This document shows, one piece after another, positions 1-5,126 of a stretch of 5,126 nucleotides of DNA. The position numbers and the translations under genes were made by a program. Position 1 is the first letter of the stretch. Each line of letters begins with the position of its first letter. Source of the stretch: Fimbriimonadaceae bacterium (GTDB lineage: Bacteria > Armatimonadota > Fimbriimonadia > Fimbriimonadales > Fimbriimonadaceae). The notes beneath the pieces were generated by a model. That model had not been told where the DNA came from, ran no database searches, and saw only the letters and a program-made list of their open reading frames with translations. The DNA lies in contig JACMJO010000476.1 of the NCBI GenBank assembly GCA_014380605.1, forward strand, positions 1-5,126, written 5' to 3'.

Positions 1-299
1 CCCGGTTCCTGGAGTTCCTTGGATCGAAGCCAGGGGTTCGGGTTATCGGTCGGGCTGTGCCTGGACCGACGCGGTTGCCAACCATGTCTTTTGTTCACAA
101 CTCGTTGGCGCCCCAGGCCATTTCCGATGTGGCTGTGGCAGCCGGGATTGGAATGAGATGCGGGAATTTCTACTCGGTGCGCCTCCTGGAGCGGATGGGG
201 ATCGATCCGGCGGCAGGCGTTGCCAGGGCTAGCTTTGCGCACTATAACACGGTCGAGGAAGTGGATCGGCTGATCGCCGCGTTGGAGCCAATCCTATAA
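1..299 (+). CDS. Class V aminotransferase / cysteine desulfurase-like protein, C-terminal part
   Basis: This is the last 98 codons (reading frame from base 3) of a PLP-dependent class V aminotransferase fold protein; the start, the PLP lysine and most of the catalytic domain lie left of the window. The visible part is the C-terminal small domain. It has a PTMSFVHN strand, a GIGMRCGNFYS segment and a closing RASFAHYNTVEEVDRL motif. In SufS-type enzymes the same motif (RASLAMYNTHEEVDRL) supplies the arginine that binds the substrate carboxylate; here that Arg is encoded at 225-227. The 'HYNT-EEVDRLL-AL' ending is typical of the VC1184-like subfamily (TIGR01976) annotated as cysteine desulfurase-like. 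Where SufS has its catalytic Cys (GHHCA), this protein has Tyr (171-173), and its only nearby Cys (159-161) is four residues earlier, so true cysteine desulfurase activity is doubtful. It ends at TAA and converges on dapB. A GTG at 57 is internal, not the start, since homology extends upstream of it. Confidence 0.88.
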   Translation, partial: RFLEFLGSKPGVRVIGRAVPGPTRLPTMSFVHNSLAPQAISDVAVAAGIGMRCGNFYSVRLLERMGIDPAAGVARASFAHYNTVEEVDRLIAALEPIL

Positions 300-346
300 G
301 GCAATCGGACCATGGGCAAAGTTTTGTTAAAAGCCCGAGCCTGTTG

Positions 347-362
347 GCCGAATAAATTCGGC
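347..362. repeat. Inverted repeat in convergent spacer, possible bidirectional terminator stem
   Basis: GCCGAAT-AA-ATTCGGC is a perfect 16-bp inverted repeat; as RNA it would be a 6-bp stem with a 4-nt loop. It sits between the ends of the aminotransferase gene (+) and dapB (-), where a shared terminator would be expected. No uninterrupted T-run follows on either strand; the nearest is TTTT about 12 nt away. It is therefore not a textbook intrinsic terminator. A second weak stem, CAGGT...ACCTG (368-385), lies beside it. The rest of the 300-435 spacer shows nothing recognisable. Confidence 0.35.
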
Positions 363-435
363 GATCCCAGGTCTTTTACTACCTGTCAGCAAACCTAAAG
401 CGGGATTCGCCGATCTGGAGATTAGCGGTCCGTCG

Positions 436-1248
436 CTACCGGAAGAGAATCTTGTCCAGACCGACCACAAACCCCGAGAGTTTTTTCACCTCTCGCGCCG
501 CAAGAGCGACGCCTTGCATGAAGGACGCGCGATCCATTGAGTCGTGCCTTAGGGTCAAAATCTCTCCGAGCCGACCGAAGATGACCTCCTGGTGGGCTAC
601 GTAGCCAGGAAGGCGGACGCTGTGGATATTCACGTCCTTATAGCTACCGCCTCGCGCGCCTTCCACCTTAATCGCGGCCCTTGGCTTGCGGGTGGGGGCG
701 TCTTGGCGGGCCTCATTGATCACCTCTGCCGTTCTCATAGCGGTGCCGCTAGGGGCGTCTTCCTTACGATCGTGATGCAGTTCGATGATCTCGCAGTCGG
801 GCATCCATTTGGCGGCCATCTCGGCGAACTTCATCATGAGGACGGCGCCGATAGCAAAATTAGGAACATACATTCCCGGAATACTCGTCTCCTTGCATCT
901 GAGAGCGATCTCTTTGAGGTCGGCGGCGCTCACGCCCGTGGCGCCGATAACGGGGGAAAGGCCCCGCTTGACGGCCGTATCCGCGTGTTGAGCGGTGCCG
1001 CTTCCGTGACTAAAGTCGATAAGGACGTCTGCTTGGATGTTATCGAGGGATGCGCCAAGTTTGTCGACTACTGCGATGTCTGGGGCACGGCCGCCTGCGA
1101 ATTCTCGGCAATTGACGCCAACCTTCTCCCTGTCCACGGCAAGGACAACCTCAAGGCCAGGCTCTTGGTGGACCGTTCGCAGAACCTCTGTCCCCATGCG
1201 CCCGGCGGCTCCTACCACCGCTAATCGAATCGTCTTGCTTTCATCCAC
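436..1248 (-). CDS. dapB: 4-hydroxy-tetrahydrodipicolinate reductase (DapB)
   Basis: DapB reduces 4-hydroxy-tetrahydrodipicolinate (dihydrodipicolinate) to tetrahydrodipicolinate with NAD(P)H in the cytoplasm, the second committed step of the diaminopimelate/lysine pathway. The 270-aa length is normal for the family. The N-terminal Rossmann domain carries GAAGRMG (residues 13-19) and an acidic-basic pair D39-R40 at the cofactor ribose position. IDFS is at 77-80. The family signature ELHHDRKEDAPSGTA (156-170) contains His158, His159 and Lys162, matching the catalytic His159, His160 and Lys163 of the E. coli enzyme. The C-terminal GYVAHQEVIFG / LTLRHDS block is also typical. One small deviation is GATG (102-105) where E. 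coli has GTTG in the substrate loop. The start is GTG, supported by GAGGA 7 nt upstream and by the family N-terminus beginning just before the Rossmann strand. It is the last gene of the operon, 3 nt after the stop of the secreted-protein gene. Confidence 0.97.
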   Translation of the reverse strand: MDESKTIRLAVVGAAGRMGTEVLRTVHQEPGLEVVLAVDREKVGVNCREFAGGRAPDIAVVDKLGASLDNIQADVLIDFSHGSGTAQHADTAVKRGLSPVIGATGVSAADLKEIALRCKETSIPGMYVPNFAIGAVLMMKFAEMAAKWMPDCEIIELHHDRKEDAPSGTAMRTAEVINEARQDAPTRKPRAAIKVEGARGGSYKDVNIHSVRLPGYVAHQEVIFGRLGEILTLRHDSMDRASFMQGVALAAREVKKLSGFVVGLDKILFR

Positions 1249-1251
1249 TGC

Positions 1252-1896
1252 TTAATCCTCAATCCTGCGCATCGTCGTTCCTCCGGTCTCGATCAGCCAA
1301 GGAAGGCCCTTGTCGTCCAAGAAAGCCTTGATCGGTCGGTCTCCTTGAGTTTCAATTTCGTGGACGACGACGGATTTCCCTCCGATCTTAATCGATTTCT
1401 TGCCTCGATAGATGGTGGTTTGAAGTTCCCAGCTTAGGGAATCCATATTCAGCACGTAGGCACGGACCTTCTGGCCAGACTTTGGCTGGTCGCGGACAAA
1501 CCAGAACTCACTGAGATTCGTTCTCGGCGCGGTTTCTACAAGGGAGGCTTGGCGAGTTGATCGCTTTCCGCCGTCGATGCTGATTATGTTGGCCCCCTTG
1601 GCATCGAAGGTGGCGATGACTTGCTTCTGAAGAGCGCCGCCCGGGATGTTCGAGTCCATGAACTTGCGGACCGGGTTGCCGAGCTTGTCGTAGGTGTTCT
1701 GGCTACGGATAGCCATTTTCTGAGAACTGACTAACAGGTCCATCTTGAGGTCTACGGTCTTCGACCCGTCGGCGCCCAACTTCTGACTGATGGACGCCGT
1801 GCCGACATTTTTGCCGGCGATCTCTACGGAGAGCTTTGTCTGAGCGGTCGCTAGGGACGCAATTGATACAGCGAGGACGGCAACAAAGATTCTCAT
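1252..1896 (-). CDS. Secreted or periplasmic protein of unknown function
   Basis: I do not recognise this 214-aa protein. It begins with a classical Sec signal peptide: R2, a hydrophobic core at about residues 3-14, and a likely cleavage site SLATA|Q after residue 18. There is no lipobox Cys and no other membrane segment, so the mature protein is probably free in the periplasm or outside the cell. The mature part looks beta-rich, with alternating polar/hydrophobic strands, 'TYDKLGNPVRKF' (68-79) and a closing 'IKAFLDDKGLPWLIET' (189-204). The two 'D-K-G-(N/L)-P' turns recall secreted beta-sandwich families of the DUF3108 type, where similar turns recur, but this is a resemblance only. There is no catalytic motif and no Cys in the mature chain. 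The ATG start overlaps the stop of the preceding flavoprotein gene (ATGA, 1893-1896), with a purine-rich GAAGAAAAG upstream. dapB follows 3 nt after its TAA. Confidence 0.85.
   Translation of the reverse strand: MRIFVAVLAVSIASLATAQTKLSVEIAGKNVGTASISQKLGADGSKTVDLKMDLLVSSQKMAIRSQNTYDKLGNPVRKFMDSNIPGGALQKQVIATFDAKGANIISIDGGKRSTRQASLVETAPRTNLSEFWFVRDQPKSGQKVRAYVLNMDSLSWELQTTIYRGKKSIKIGGKSVVVHEIETQGDRPIKAFLDDKGLPWLIETGGTTMRRIED
1256..1260 (-). promoter_or_regulatory. Shine-Dalgarno for the dapB GTG start
   Basis: GAGGA on the minus strand lies 7 nt before the GTG at 1248 and overlaps the last codons of the upstream secreted-protein gene. It supports GTG as the dapB start. An ATG one base into the second codon is out of frame. 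The arrangement implies that ribosomes finishing the upstream gene can reinitiate on dapB. Confidence 0.7.
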
Positions 1897-2876
1897 GGCT
1901 TTTCTTCGAGAATGAGACGCGCGGCTTCGATTCCAGATTCGTATGCTCTTTCAACACGACCAGCGCTTAGCCCATCTCCGGCGAGAACCACCCCTCGATG
2001 GTTGCGGTTGACGGATTCAAAGACGGCGGTAATTTCGGGTTGGCTGTATTTCCAACGTTTGGTATCGACGGCGATGGGTTCGCGATACTCGCTGCCGAAA
2101 AGTTGGGAGACCCAAGGGAGGACATCTTTGAGCACACGCGCGTCGTCGGTTTGGTAGTGATCCTGGCTATAGGCGGGGCTCATTTGGAGGACGATCGCAC
2201 ACTGCCCATCGGGGGCGCGGGCTTGCGATTTAATGGATTCCATGGAGACCCAAGTTAAAGGATGACGTTGCTCGACATCGATGAGGGCGTGGTAGGGGAC
2301 GTTGGGATTGGGCTGGTTGAAGCCAAGCATGATGGAGAGGCAGCTTCGATAGCGGGCGTTTGCAACTGGGCGACTTTCACCAAGCGACCACAAAAGAAGA
2401 GAAGCTTGGGGAATGGGGGGAGTCAGGATAACCTTGTCAAACCTCTCGCCTTCAACCTCGTACGCTCCGTTCTGCCGTTCAAGCCGATCTACGGTGGTGT
2501 TGAGGCGGATTTCAAGGCCGTTCGCCAACAGCTTGGCGAGGTGGTTGTTACCCGATCGATAGCTGTAGCGCGGAATGGCGTTCCGGGCCGCATCACCGGG
2601 ATGGGCGCGAAGATTTACGTGGGTGTAGATCGGCGATTTGATCTCGATCAGCTCGGACGTGTCGAGTTCTTGGAGCATGGCGGCTTGAATGCCGAGCCCG
2701 CGTGGAGCAATGCTGGTTGCGCCTGTGTCGAAGGTGAAGTCGTCCACCTTGCGAGTGGCCAAGCGACCTCCGGGGCCCCGCGACTTTTCGAAGAGAACAA
2801 CCGGGATGCCTGCTTTTGCTAGGGTTCGACCGGCGGCGAGTCCAGCGACGCCTGCGCCGACGATGGCGACCCTCAA
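1893..2876 (-). CDS. Renalase-like NAD(P)/FAD-dependent oxidoreductase
   Basis: A 327-aa flavoprotein of the COG3380/renalase-like branch of the amine oxidase superfamily. The N-terminus has the dinucleotide-binding GAGVAG (residues 7-12), E30 to bind the FAD ribose, and SRGPGGRLATRK (32-43). FDTGA (49-53) follows, as in the family. The middle contains YRSGNNHLAKLLANGLEIRLNTTVDRL (106-132) and the PPIPQA strand. The C-terminal FAD motif GVVLAGDGLSAGRVERAYESG spans 295-315. FAD binding is secure; the substrate is not. Known renalases oxidise isomeric dihydronicotinamide dinucleotides, but many relatives are uncharacterised. The frame stays open upstream to an ATG at 3086, but those 70 residues are basic, low-quality sequence overlapping the previous gene. 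The family starts at the Rossmann strand, so TTG at 2876 is chosen, with GGAGG 4 nt upstream. Its TTG overlaps the TGA of the preceding gene. Confidence 0.9.
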   Translation of the reverse strand: MRVAIVGAGVAGLAAGRTLAKAGIPVVLFEKSRGPGGRLATRKVDDFTFDTGATSIAPRGLGIQAAMLQELDTSELIEIKSPIYTHVNLRAHPGDAARNAIPRYSYRSGNNHLAKLLANGLEIRLNTTVDRLERQNGAYEVEGERFDKVILTPPIPQASLLLWSLGESRPVANARYRSCLSIMLGFNQPNPNVPYHALIDVEQRHPLTWVSMESIKSQARAPDGQCAIVLQMSPAYSQDHYQTDDARVLKDVLPWVSQLFGSEYREPIAVDTKRWKYSQPEITAVFESVNRNHRGVVLAGDGLSAGRVERAYESGIEAARLILEEKP

Positions 2877-4159
2877 GCGGCCTCCGCGGCCCCTTGTTCT
2901 GAAGTCACAAGCGCAGCTGCCTCGAGACCGCTTCGAATCGCACCATCGATGCTTGAGTTCTGTGTGAACTCGCCCGCCAAGTACAGGCCCGTATGGCTGG
3001 TGGCGTTGCCCGGTAGGCGCTCGATGAATCCGACCGGTTGCGCCATCTGAGCGAAGCCGATTCGATAGCCGCGAATGAACCGCCACATGTAAGCGCCCTT
3101 ACTTGGCACCCACTCGTTTAGTTCCTGCTTGGCGATTTCCGCCAGTTCTTGATCCGATTGCTCGGGGTTACCGAGGACCGTCACCGAAGCCAGATGTTTA
3201 CCGCTCGGCGCATACGTGGGCGACGCATTGCTTACTGGGGCGACGTGATTCACAATCCCCTTCCCTGATCCGTTTAGAAGCAAATAAGCTCCATCGACAA
3301 CCGGCGTTGCAGTCTCAAAATAAAGGCAGGTGGAGGATTTGTGGCCTTCCGCAGTCGGTTGGCCGGCGAGTCGGGATGCTTCTTCCGCCTCAGTTGCAAT
3401 CACTACTGAGTTTGCGTCGATAGTTTCCGAAGTGTCGAATCGAATTCCAGTCGGATGGCCGTGACTGTCGCGGACTATCTGATCGACCTTGTTTCCAAAT
3501 CGAAACAGGTATCGCGGGATGTCGGCGGTGATCTGATCGGCAATCGCTTGAATCCCGTTTGCCGGTATGGCGGTCTGCCCTTGGTTCAGCATCGCCCAAA
3601 CGAAAAGAAACTGCCGGGAATCCACCGTCAGGCTCTTGTCTAGGAAAATGCCGCCGAGAAAGGGTCGGAAGAAGCGATCCATAATCTCGTCGCCAAATCC
3701 GAAGCCGCGCAAATAGTCCTCGGTCGGCATCGGGTCGGTAGCATAGGCTTGCCGAACCGACATATGGCCCGCAGAACCGCTGAATTTGGCGAGAAGCCTC
3801 TTATCGCCAAGGGGGATGGTCTTGCTCCTCACCAGTTCGAATTTGGTGCGGAACATATCCATCAAGGTTTGTGGCTCAAGGAGGCTAAGGTTACCGCCGT
3901 GGAAAATGTGAGCGCCCTTCTCAAACTTGCCAAGATTGAGCGCGTCCATATCCAGTTCCCGCTTTGCGCTTGGATAGGCGGTGAAGAGCGTCTGAAAGCC
4001 CCGGTCGAGAAGGAAGCCGCCTTCCCTATCGGTTTTGAGGCGTCCACCGGGCCGGTCATCGGCATCGACGACGATAACGGGAACTCCCAACTGATGGAGT
4101 TTTCGAGCGCACACCAACCCCGCGAGCCCTGCGCCCACGACCACAACCGGCTTGACCAT
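2873..4159 (-). CDS. FAD-dependent amine oxidase / phytoene-desaturase-like oxidoreductase
   Basis: A 428-aa flavoprotein of the amine oxidase superfamily (PF01593; the COG1232/1233 group with protoporphyrinogen oxidases and phytoene dehydrogenases). The FAD-binding N-terminus is VVVVGAGLAGL (residues 5-15), D32 at the ribose-binding acidic position, and RPGGRL (36-41). DRGFQTLFTAYP (52-63) and RFFRPFLGGIFLDKSL (162-177) are characteristic of a bacterial/plant subgroup annotated only as 'NAD(P)/FAD-dependent oxidoreductase'. AIPANGIQAIADQI (197-210) and the C-terminal GLYLAGEFTQNSSIDGAIRSGLEAA (391-415) complete the fold. The last motif has Glu where most relatives have Asp before the FAD pyrophosphate. 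The substrate is unknown; carotenoid- or amine-type substrates cannot be chosen from sequence. The protein has no signal peptide and is probably cytoplasmic. The ATG start puts the Rossmann strand at residue 5; no strong Shine-Dalgarno precedes it. It is the first gene of the operon. Confidence 0.9.
   Translation of the reverse strand: MVKPVVVVGAGLAGLVCARKLHQLGVPVIVVDADDRPGGRLKTDREGGFLLDRGFQTLFTAYPSAKRELDMDALNLGKFEKGAHIFHGGNLSLLEPQTLMDMFRTKFELVRSKTIPLGDKRLLAKFSGSAGHMSVRQAYATDPMPTEDYLRGFGFGDEIMDRFFRPFLGGIFLDKSLTVDSRQFLFVWAMLNQGQTAIPANGIQAIADQITADIPRYLFRFGNKVDQIVRDSHGHPTGIRFDTSETIDANSVVIATEAEEASRLAGQPTAEGHKSSTCLYFETATPVVDGAYLLLNGSGKGIVNHVAPVSNASPTYAPSGKHLASVTVLGNPEQSDQELAEIAKQELNEWVPSKGAYMWRFIRGYRIGFAQMAQPVGFIERLPGNATSHTGLYLAGEFTQNSSIDGAIRSGLEAAALVTSEQGAAEAA
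2881..2885 (-). promoter_or_regulatory. Shine-Dalgarno deciding the TTG start of the renalase-like gene
   Basis: GGAGG on the minus strand lies 4 nt before TTG at 2876, inside the final codons of the upstream flavoprotein gene. The spacing is on the short side. No ATG or GTG in this frame occurs between here and the Rossmann motif. Together with the family's usual N-terminus, this makes the TTG the best start. Confidence 0.65.
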
Positions 4160-4256
4160 TGCGGAAGTTGTACCTGGTTTGGGAGCCCCGCACTCTTGGT
4201 ATGGGAGCGGTTGATTGCCAGGGAATTCCGGAGATAATCTAGGAAAGTCCCACGGC

Positions 4257-4277
4257 TTCGCGGACAGGAACCGCGAA
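4257..4277. promoter_or_regulatory. Inverted repeat over the -35 of the 2TM gene promoter, candidate operator
   Basis: TTCGCGG-(7 nt)-CCGCGAA is a perfect 7+7 bp inverted repeat spanning 21 bp in the divergent intergenic region. It covers the predicted -35 hexamer of the rightward gene and lies about 98 bp upstream of the leftward operon's first codon. The size and symmetry fit a dimeric repressor site. No regulator gene is in the window, so the role is inferred. A transcribed hairpin is unlikely because it lies upstream of the predicted start site. Confidence 0.4.
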
Positions 4278-4289
4278 CGCTATTACAAT
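4261..4289 (+). promoter_or_regulatory. Predicted sigma70-type promoter for the 2TM protein gene
   Basis: The -35 candidate CGGACA (4261-4266, 4 of 6 matches to TTGACA) and the -10 candidate TACAAT (4284-4289, 5 of 6 matches to TATAAT) are separated by exactly 17 nt. Transcription would start near 4296, leaving about an 18-nt leader before the ATG at 4314. That leader has no clear Shine-Dalgarno; the only GAGG, at 4291-4294, is 19 nt away. No equally good promoter was found for the leftward operon in the same gap. Confidence 0.45.
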
Positions 4290-4313
4290 AGAGGCTAGCT
4301 TCTTGCCTAAGCC

Positions 4314-4937
4314 ATGAACGAGCACAGCCATTACAACGATCAAGATGCGGAAGAAATCCTTCGCATCGCATCACGCGATACTGCGACGGGTGGCATGTCG
4401 CGAGATAAGCTCGTGGAGACTGCTGCCGAGTTGGGGATTACTCCCGAGGCAGTTGCCAAAGCCGAAGAACAACTGGTCATGAAGCGTGAGGCAGATCGCG
4501 GCCACCTTGAAGATCAGGAACTCCGCAAACAATTCGAAGGGGAGCGCCGAGGCTCTTTTATGACCGACCTGTGGAGCTATCTGGGCACCAACGCGGGCCT
4601 CGTCGGCATCTGGTACATGACGGGGGCAAATTACTTCTGGCCGGGCTGGGTTCTCTTTGGCTGGGGAATTGCAGTAGTTACAGACGGTTTACAGACGTTT
4701 TTCAACAAAGACGAAACCAAGTTTCAGCGCTGGAAGAGACGTCGCCATCGAAAGGCCATGGGCTCCGAACAGATGGGCGACCAGTCTGTGCCGGTCCTAG
4801 ATGAAATCACCGCCGCGGGCGAAGTCAGCAAGATCGAAGCGATCAAGGAGCTTCGCGAGCGACTCAGCCTGGACCTCAGAGACGCCAAAGACATGGCGGA
4901 CAAGTACGAGCAAAAGAACCCCGGCGTGTTCACATAG
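4314..4937 (+). CDS. 2TM-domain membrane protein with L7/L12-like C-terminal segment
   Basis: A 207-aa protein with three parts. Residues 8-55 are predicted helical (DAEEILRIAS, SRDKLVETAAELGITPEAVAKAEEQL) and look like a small helix-turn-helix-like or SHOCT-like module rather than an enzyme. Residues 84-130 match the 2TM domain (PF13239): one membrane segment at about 88-104, a tight turn GANYFWPGW, and a second at about 108-125. A very basic stretch, KFQRWKRRRHRK (136-147), follows and by the positive-inside rule faces the cytoplasm, which puts both termini inside. Residues 172-203 (KIEAIKELRERLSLDLRDAKDMADKY) resemble the first half of the ribosomal protein L7/L12 C-terminal domain, keeping its K-I-x-x-IK-x-x-R...L-x-L-x-x-AKD pattern. 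2TM domains are known from membrane-anchored sensors and small proteins; the function here is unknown. It is transcribed divergently from the flavoprotein-dapB operon and ends with TAG. Confidence 0.85.
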   Translation: MNEHSHYNDQDAEEILRIASRDTATGGMSRDKLVETAAELGITPEAVAKAEEQLVMKREADRGHLEDQELRKQFEGERRGSFMTDLWSYLGTNAGLVGIWYMTGANYFWPGWVLFGWGIAVVTDGLQTFFNKDETKFQRWKRRRHRKAMGSEQMGDQSVPVLDEITAAGEVSKIEAIKELRERLSLDLRDAKDMADKYEQKNPGVFT

Positions 4938-5064
4938 TGTGACGTCGCCTATCAAACTTGCGAGATTGTGCAAAACCCCGCATACTTCTCACTCGTTAAG
5001 TTTCAATGAAGAGACGACACTTAGATCAACGAAACACACGCACGAAGCGTCGAATCGTTGAACA

Positions 5065-5126
5065 ATGTCGTTCCGAAGATGCGACTCTTGCCACTATACT
5101 TACACGTTCATGGATGAACGATCGGA
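5065..5126 (+). CDS. Possible 5' end of a further gene, truncated by the window edge
   Basis: From ATG at 5065 the frame is open to the window end and would encode MSFRRCDSCHYTYTFMDERS. It contains a CxxC pair (residues 6 and 9) that could begin a zinc ribbon. An in-frame ATG at 5110 (MDERS...) is an alternative start, and would suit a nearly leaderless transcript from the TATACT element at 5095. No Shine-Dalgarno is visible for either start. An open stretch of about 20 codons is easily due to chance, so this is only a candidate. Confidence 0.22.
   Translation, partial: MSFRRCDSCHYTYTFMDERS
5095..5120 (+). promoter_or_regulatory. -10-like element followed by a perfect inverted repeat, candidate promoter/operator
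   Basis: TATACT (5095-5100) matches 5 of 6 bases of the -10 consensus. Four bases later comes CGTTCAT-GG-ATGAACG (5105-5120), a perfect 7+7 bp inverted repeat that would overlap the transcription start, a common place for a repressor site. A related looser pair, GAAC-N6-GTTC, lies at 5060-5073. The -35 is poor: TTCCGA at 5071-5076 matches only 3 of 6 with an 18-nt spacer. The rest of 4938-5094 shows no gene, RNA or clear terminator. Confidence 0.3.

Noticed and set aside
592..1224. A 210-codon open frame on the + strand opposite dapB
   Set aside because: It is wholly antisense to a secure dapB, has no recognisable motif and no promoter or ribosome site; open antisense frames are common in GC-rich coding DNA.
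2262..2822. A 186-codon open frame on the + strand opposite the renalase-like gene
   Set aside because: It lies entirely antisense to a gene with clear FAD-binding motifs, and its translation shows no domain.
3749..4237. A 162-codon + strand frame, and a 170-codon - strand frame at 3862-4374
   Set aside because: Both overlap the N-terminal half of the amine-oxidase-like gene in the wrong frame. The minus frame would also cross the divergent promoter and the start of the 2TM gene. Neither has a plausible domain.
4160..4313. Minus-strand promoter for the flavoprotein-dapB operon (for example TGTAAT opposite the + strand -10)
   Set aside because: No candidate -10 has a -35 better than 3 of 6 at 16-18 nt spacing. 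A promoter is expected here but cannot be placed.
4924..4942. Near-palindrome CACA-TAG-TGTG around the 2TM gene stop codon, reminiscent of a CRP-like half-site pair
   Set aside because: The spacing is 3 nt rather than the 6 nt of CRP sites, and it lies at a stop codon with no promoter nearby; likely chance.
4801..5061. An 86-codon + strand frame running past the 2TM gene stop
   Set aside because: Its first half is an out-of-frame shadow of the 2TM gene; composition is Ser/Thr/Arg-rich with no motif and no Shine-Dalgarno.
4938..5094. Small RNA or tRNA in the gap after the 2TM gene
   Set aside because: No cloverleaf, T-loop motif or terminator hairpin with a T-run could be found.

Overview
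This window is ordinary bacterial chromosome: densely coding, moderately GC-rich, with short intergenic gaps, ATG/GTG/TTG starts and 1-4 nt gene junctions. I see no rRNA, tRNA, CRISPR array, insertion sequence or phage gene. The host cannot be named from the sequence alone. The combination of a VC1184-type class V aminotransferase, a 2TM protein and amine-oxidase-like flavoproteins beside a DapB would fit an environmental, non-proteobacterial lineage such as Armatimonadota, but that is only a guess.

Layout. (1) Bases 1-299 (+) are the 3' end of a PLP-dependent class V aminotransferase / cysteine-desulfurase-like gene. (2) Bases 300-435 are a convergent spacer with small inverted repeats. (3) Bases 436-4159 (-) hold a tightly packed four-gene operon, in transcription order: a 428-aa FAD-dependent amine-oxidase/phytoene-desaturase-like protein, a 327-aa renalase-like FAD oxidoreductase starting at TTG, a 214-aa secreted protein of unknown function, and dapB (4-hydroxy-tetrahydrodipicolinate reductase, lysine/diaminopimelate pathway). 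The junctions are a TTGA overlap, an ATGA overlap and a 3-nt gap, so translation is probably coupled throughout. (4) Bases 4160-4313 are a divergent intergenic region with a promoter candidate for the rightward gene and a 7+7 bp inverted repeat over its -35. (5) Bases 4314-4937 (+) encode a 207-aa protein with an N-terminal helical region, a 2TM membrane hairpin and a C-terminal segment resembling half of the ribosomal L7/L12 C-terminal domain. (6) Bases 4938-5126 are mostly non-coding; near the edge they hold a -10-like element followed by a perfect 7+7 bp inverted repeat, perhaps the start of another gene.

How the genes fit together. DapB is the only member with a secure enzymatic role. The two neighbouring flavoproteins share the same fold and ends (GxGxxG ... 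GGR at the N-terminus, a Gly-(Asp/Glu) FAD motif at the C-terminus) but belong to different families, and their substrates are unknown. No pathway visibly links them to lysine or cell-wall synthesis, so the operon may simply be co-transcribed. No clear novel defence or mobile system is present. The most unusual items are the 2TM-L7/L12-like fusion, the palindromes at the two candidate promoters, and the tandem flavoprotein pair coupled to a secreted orphan.
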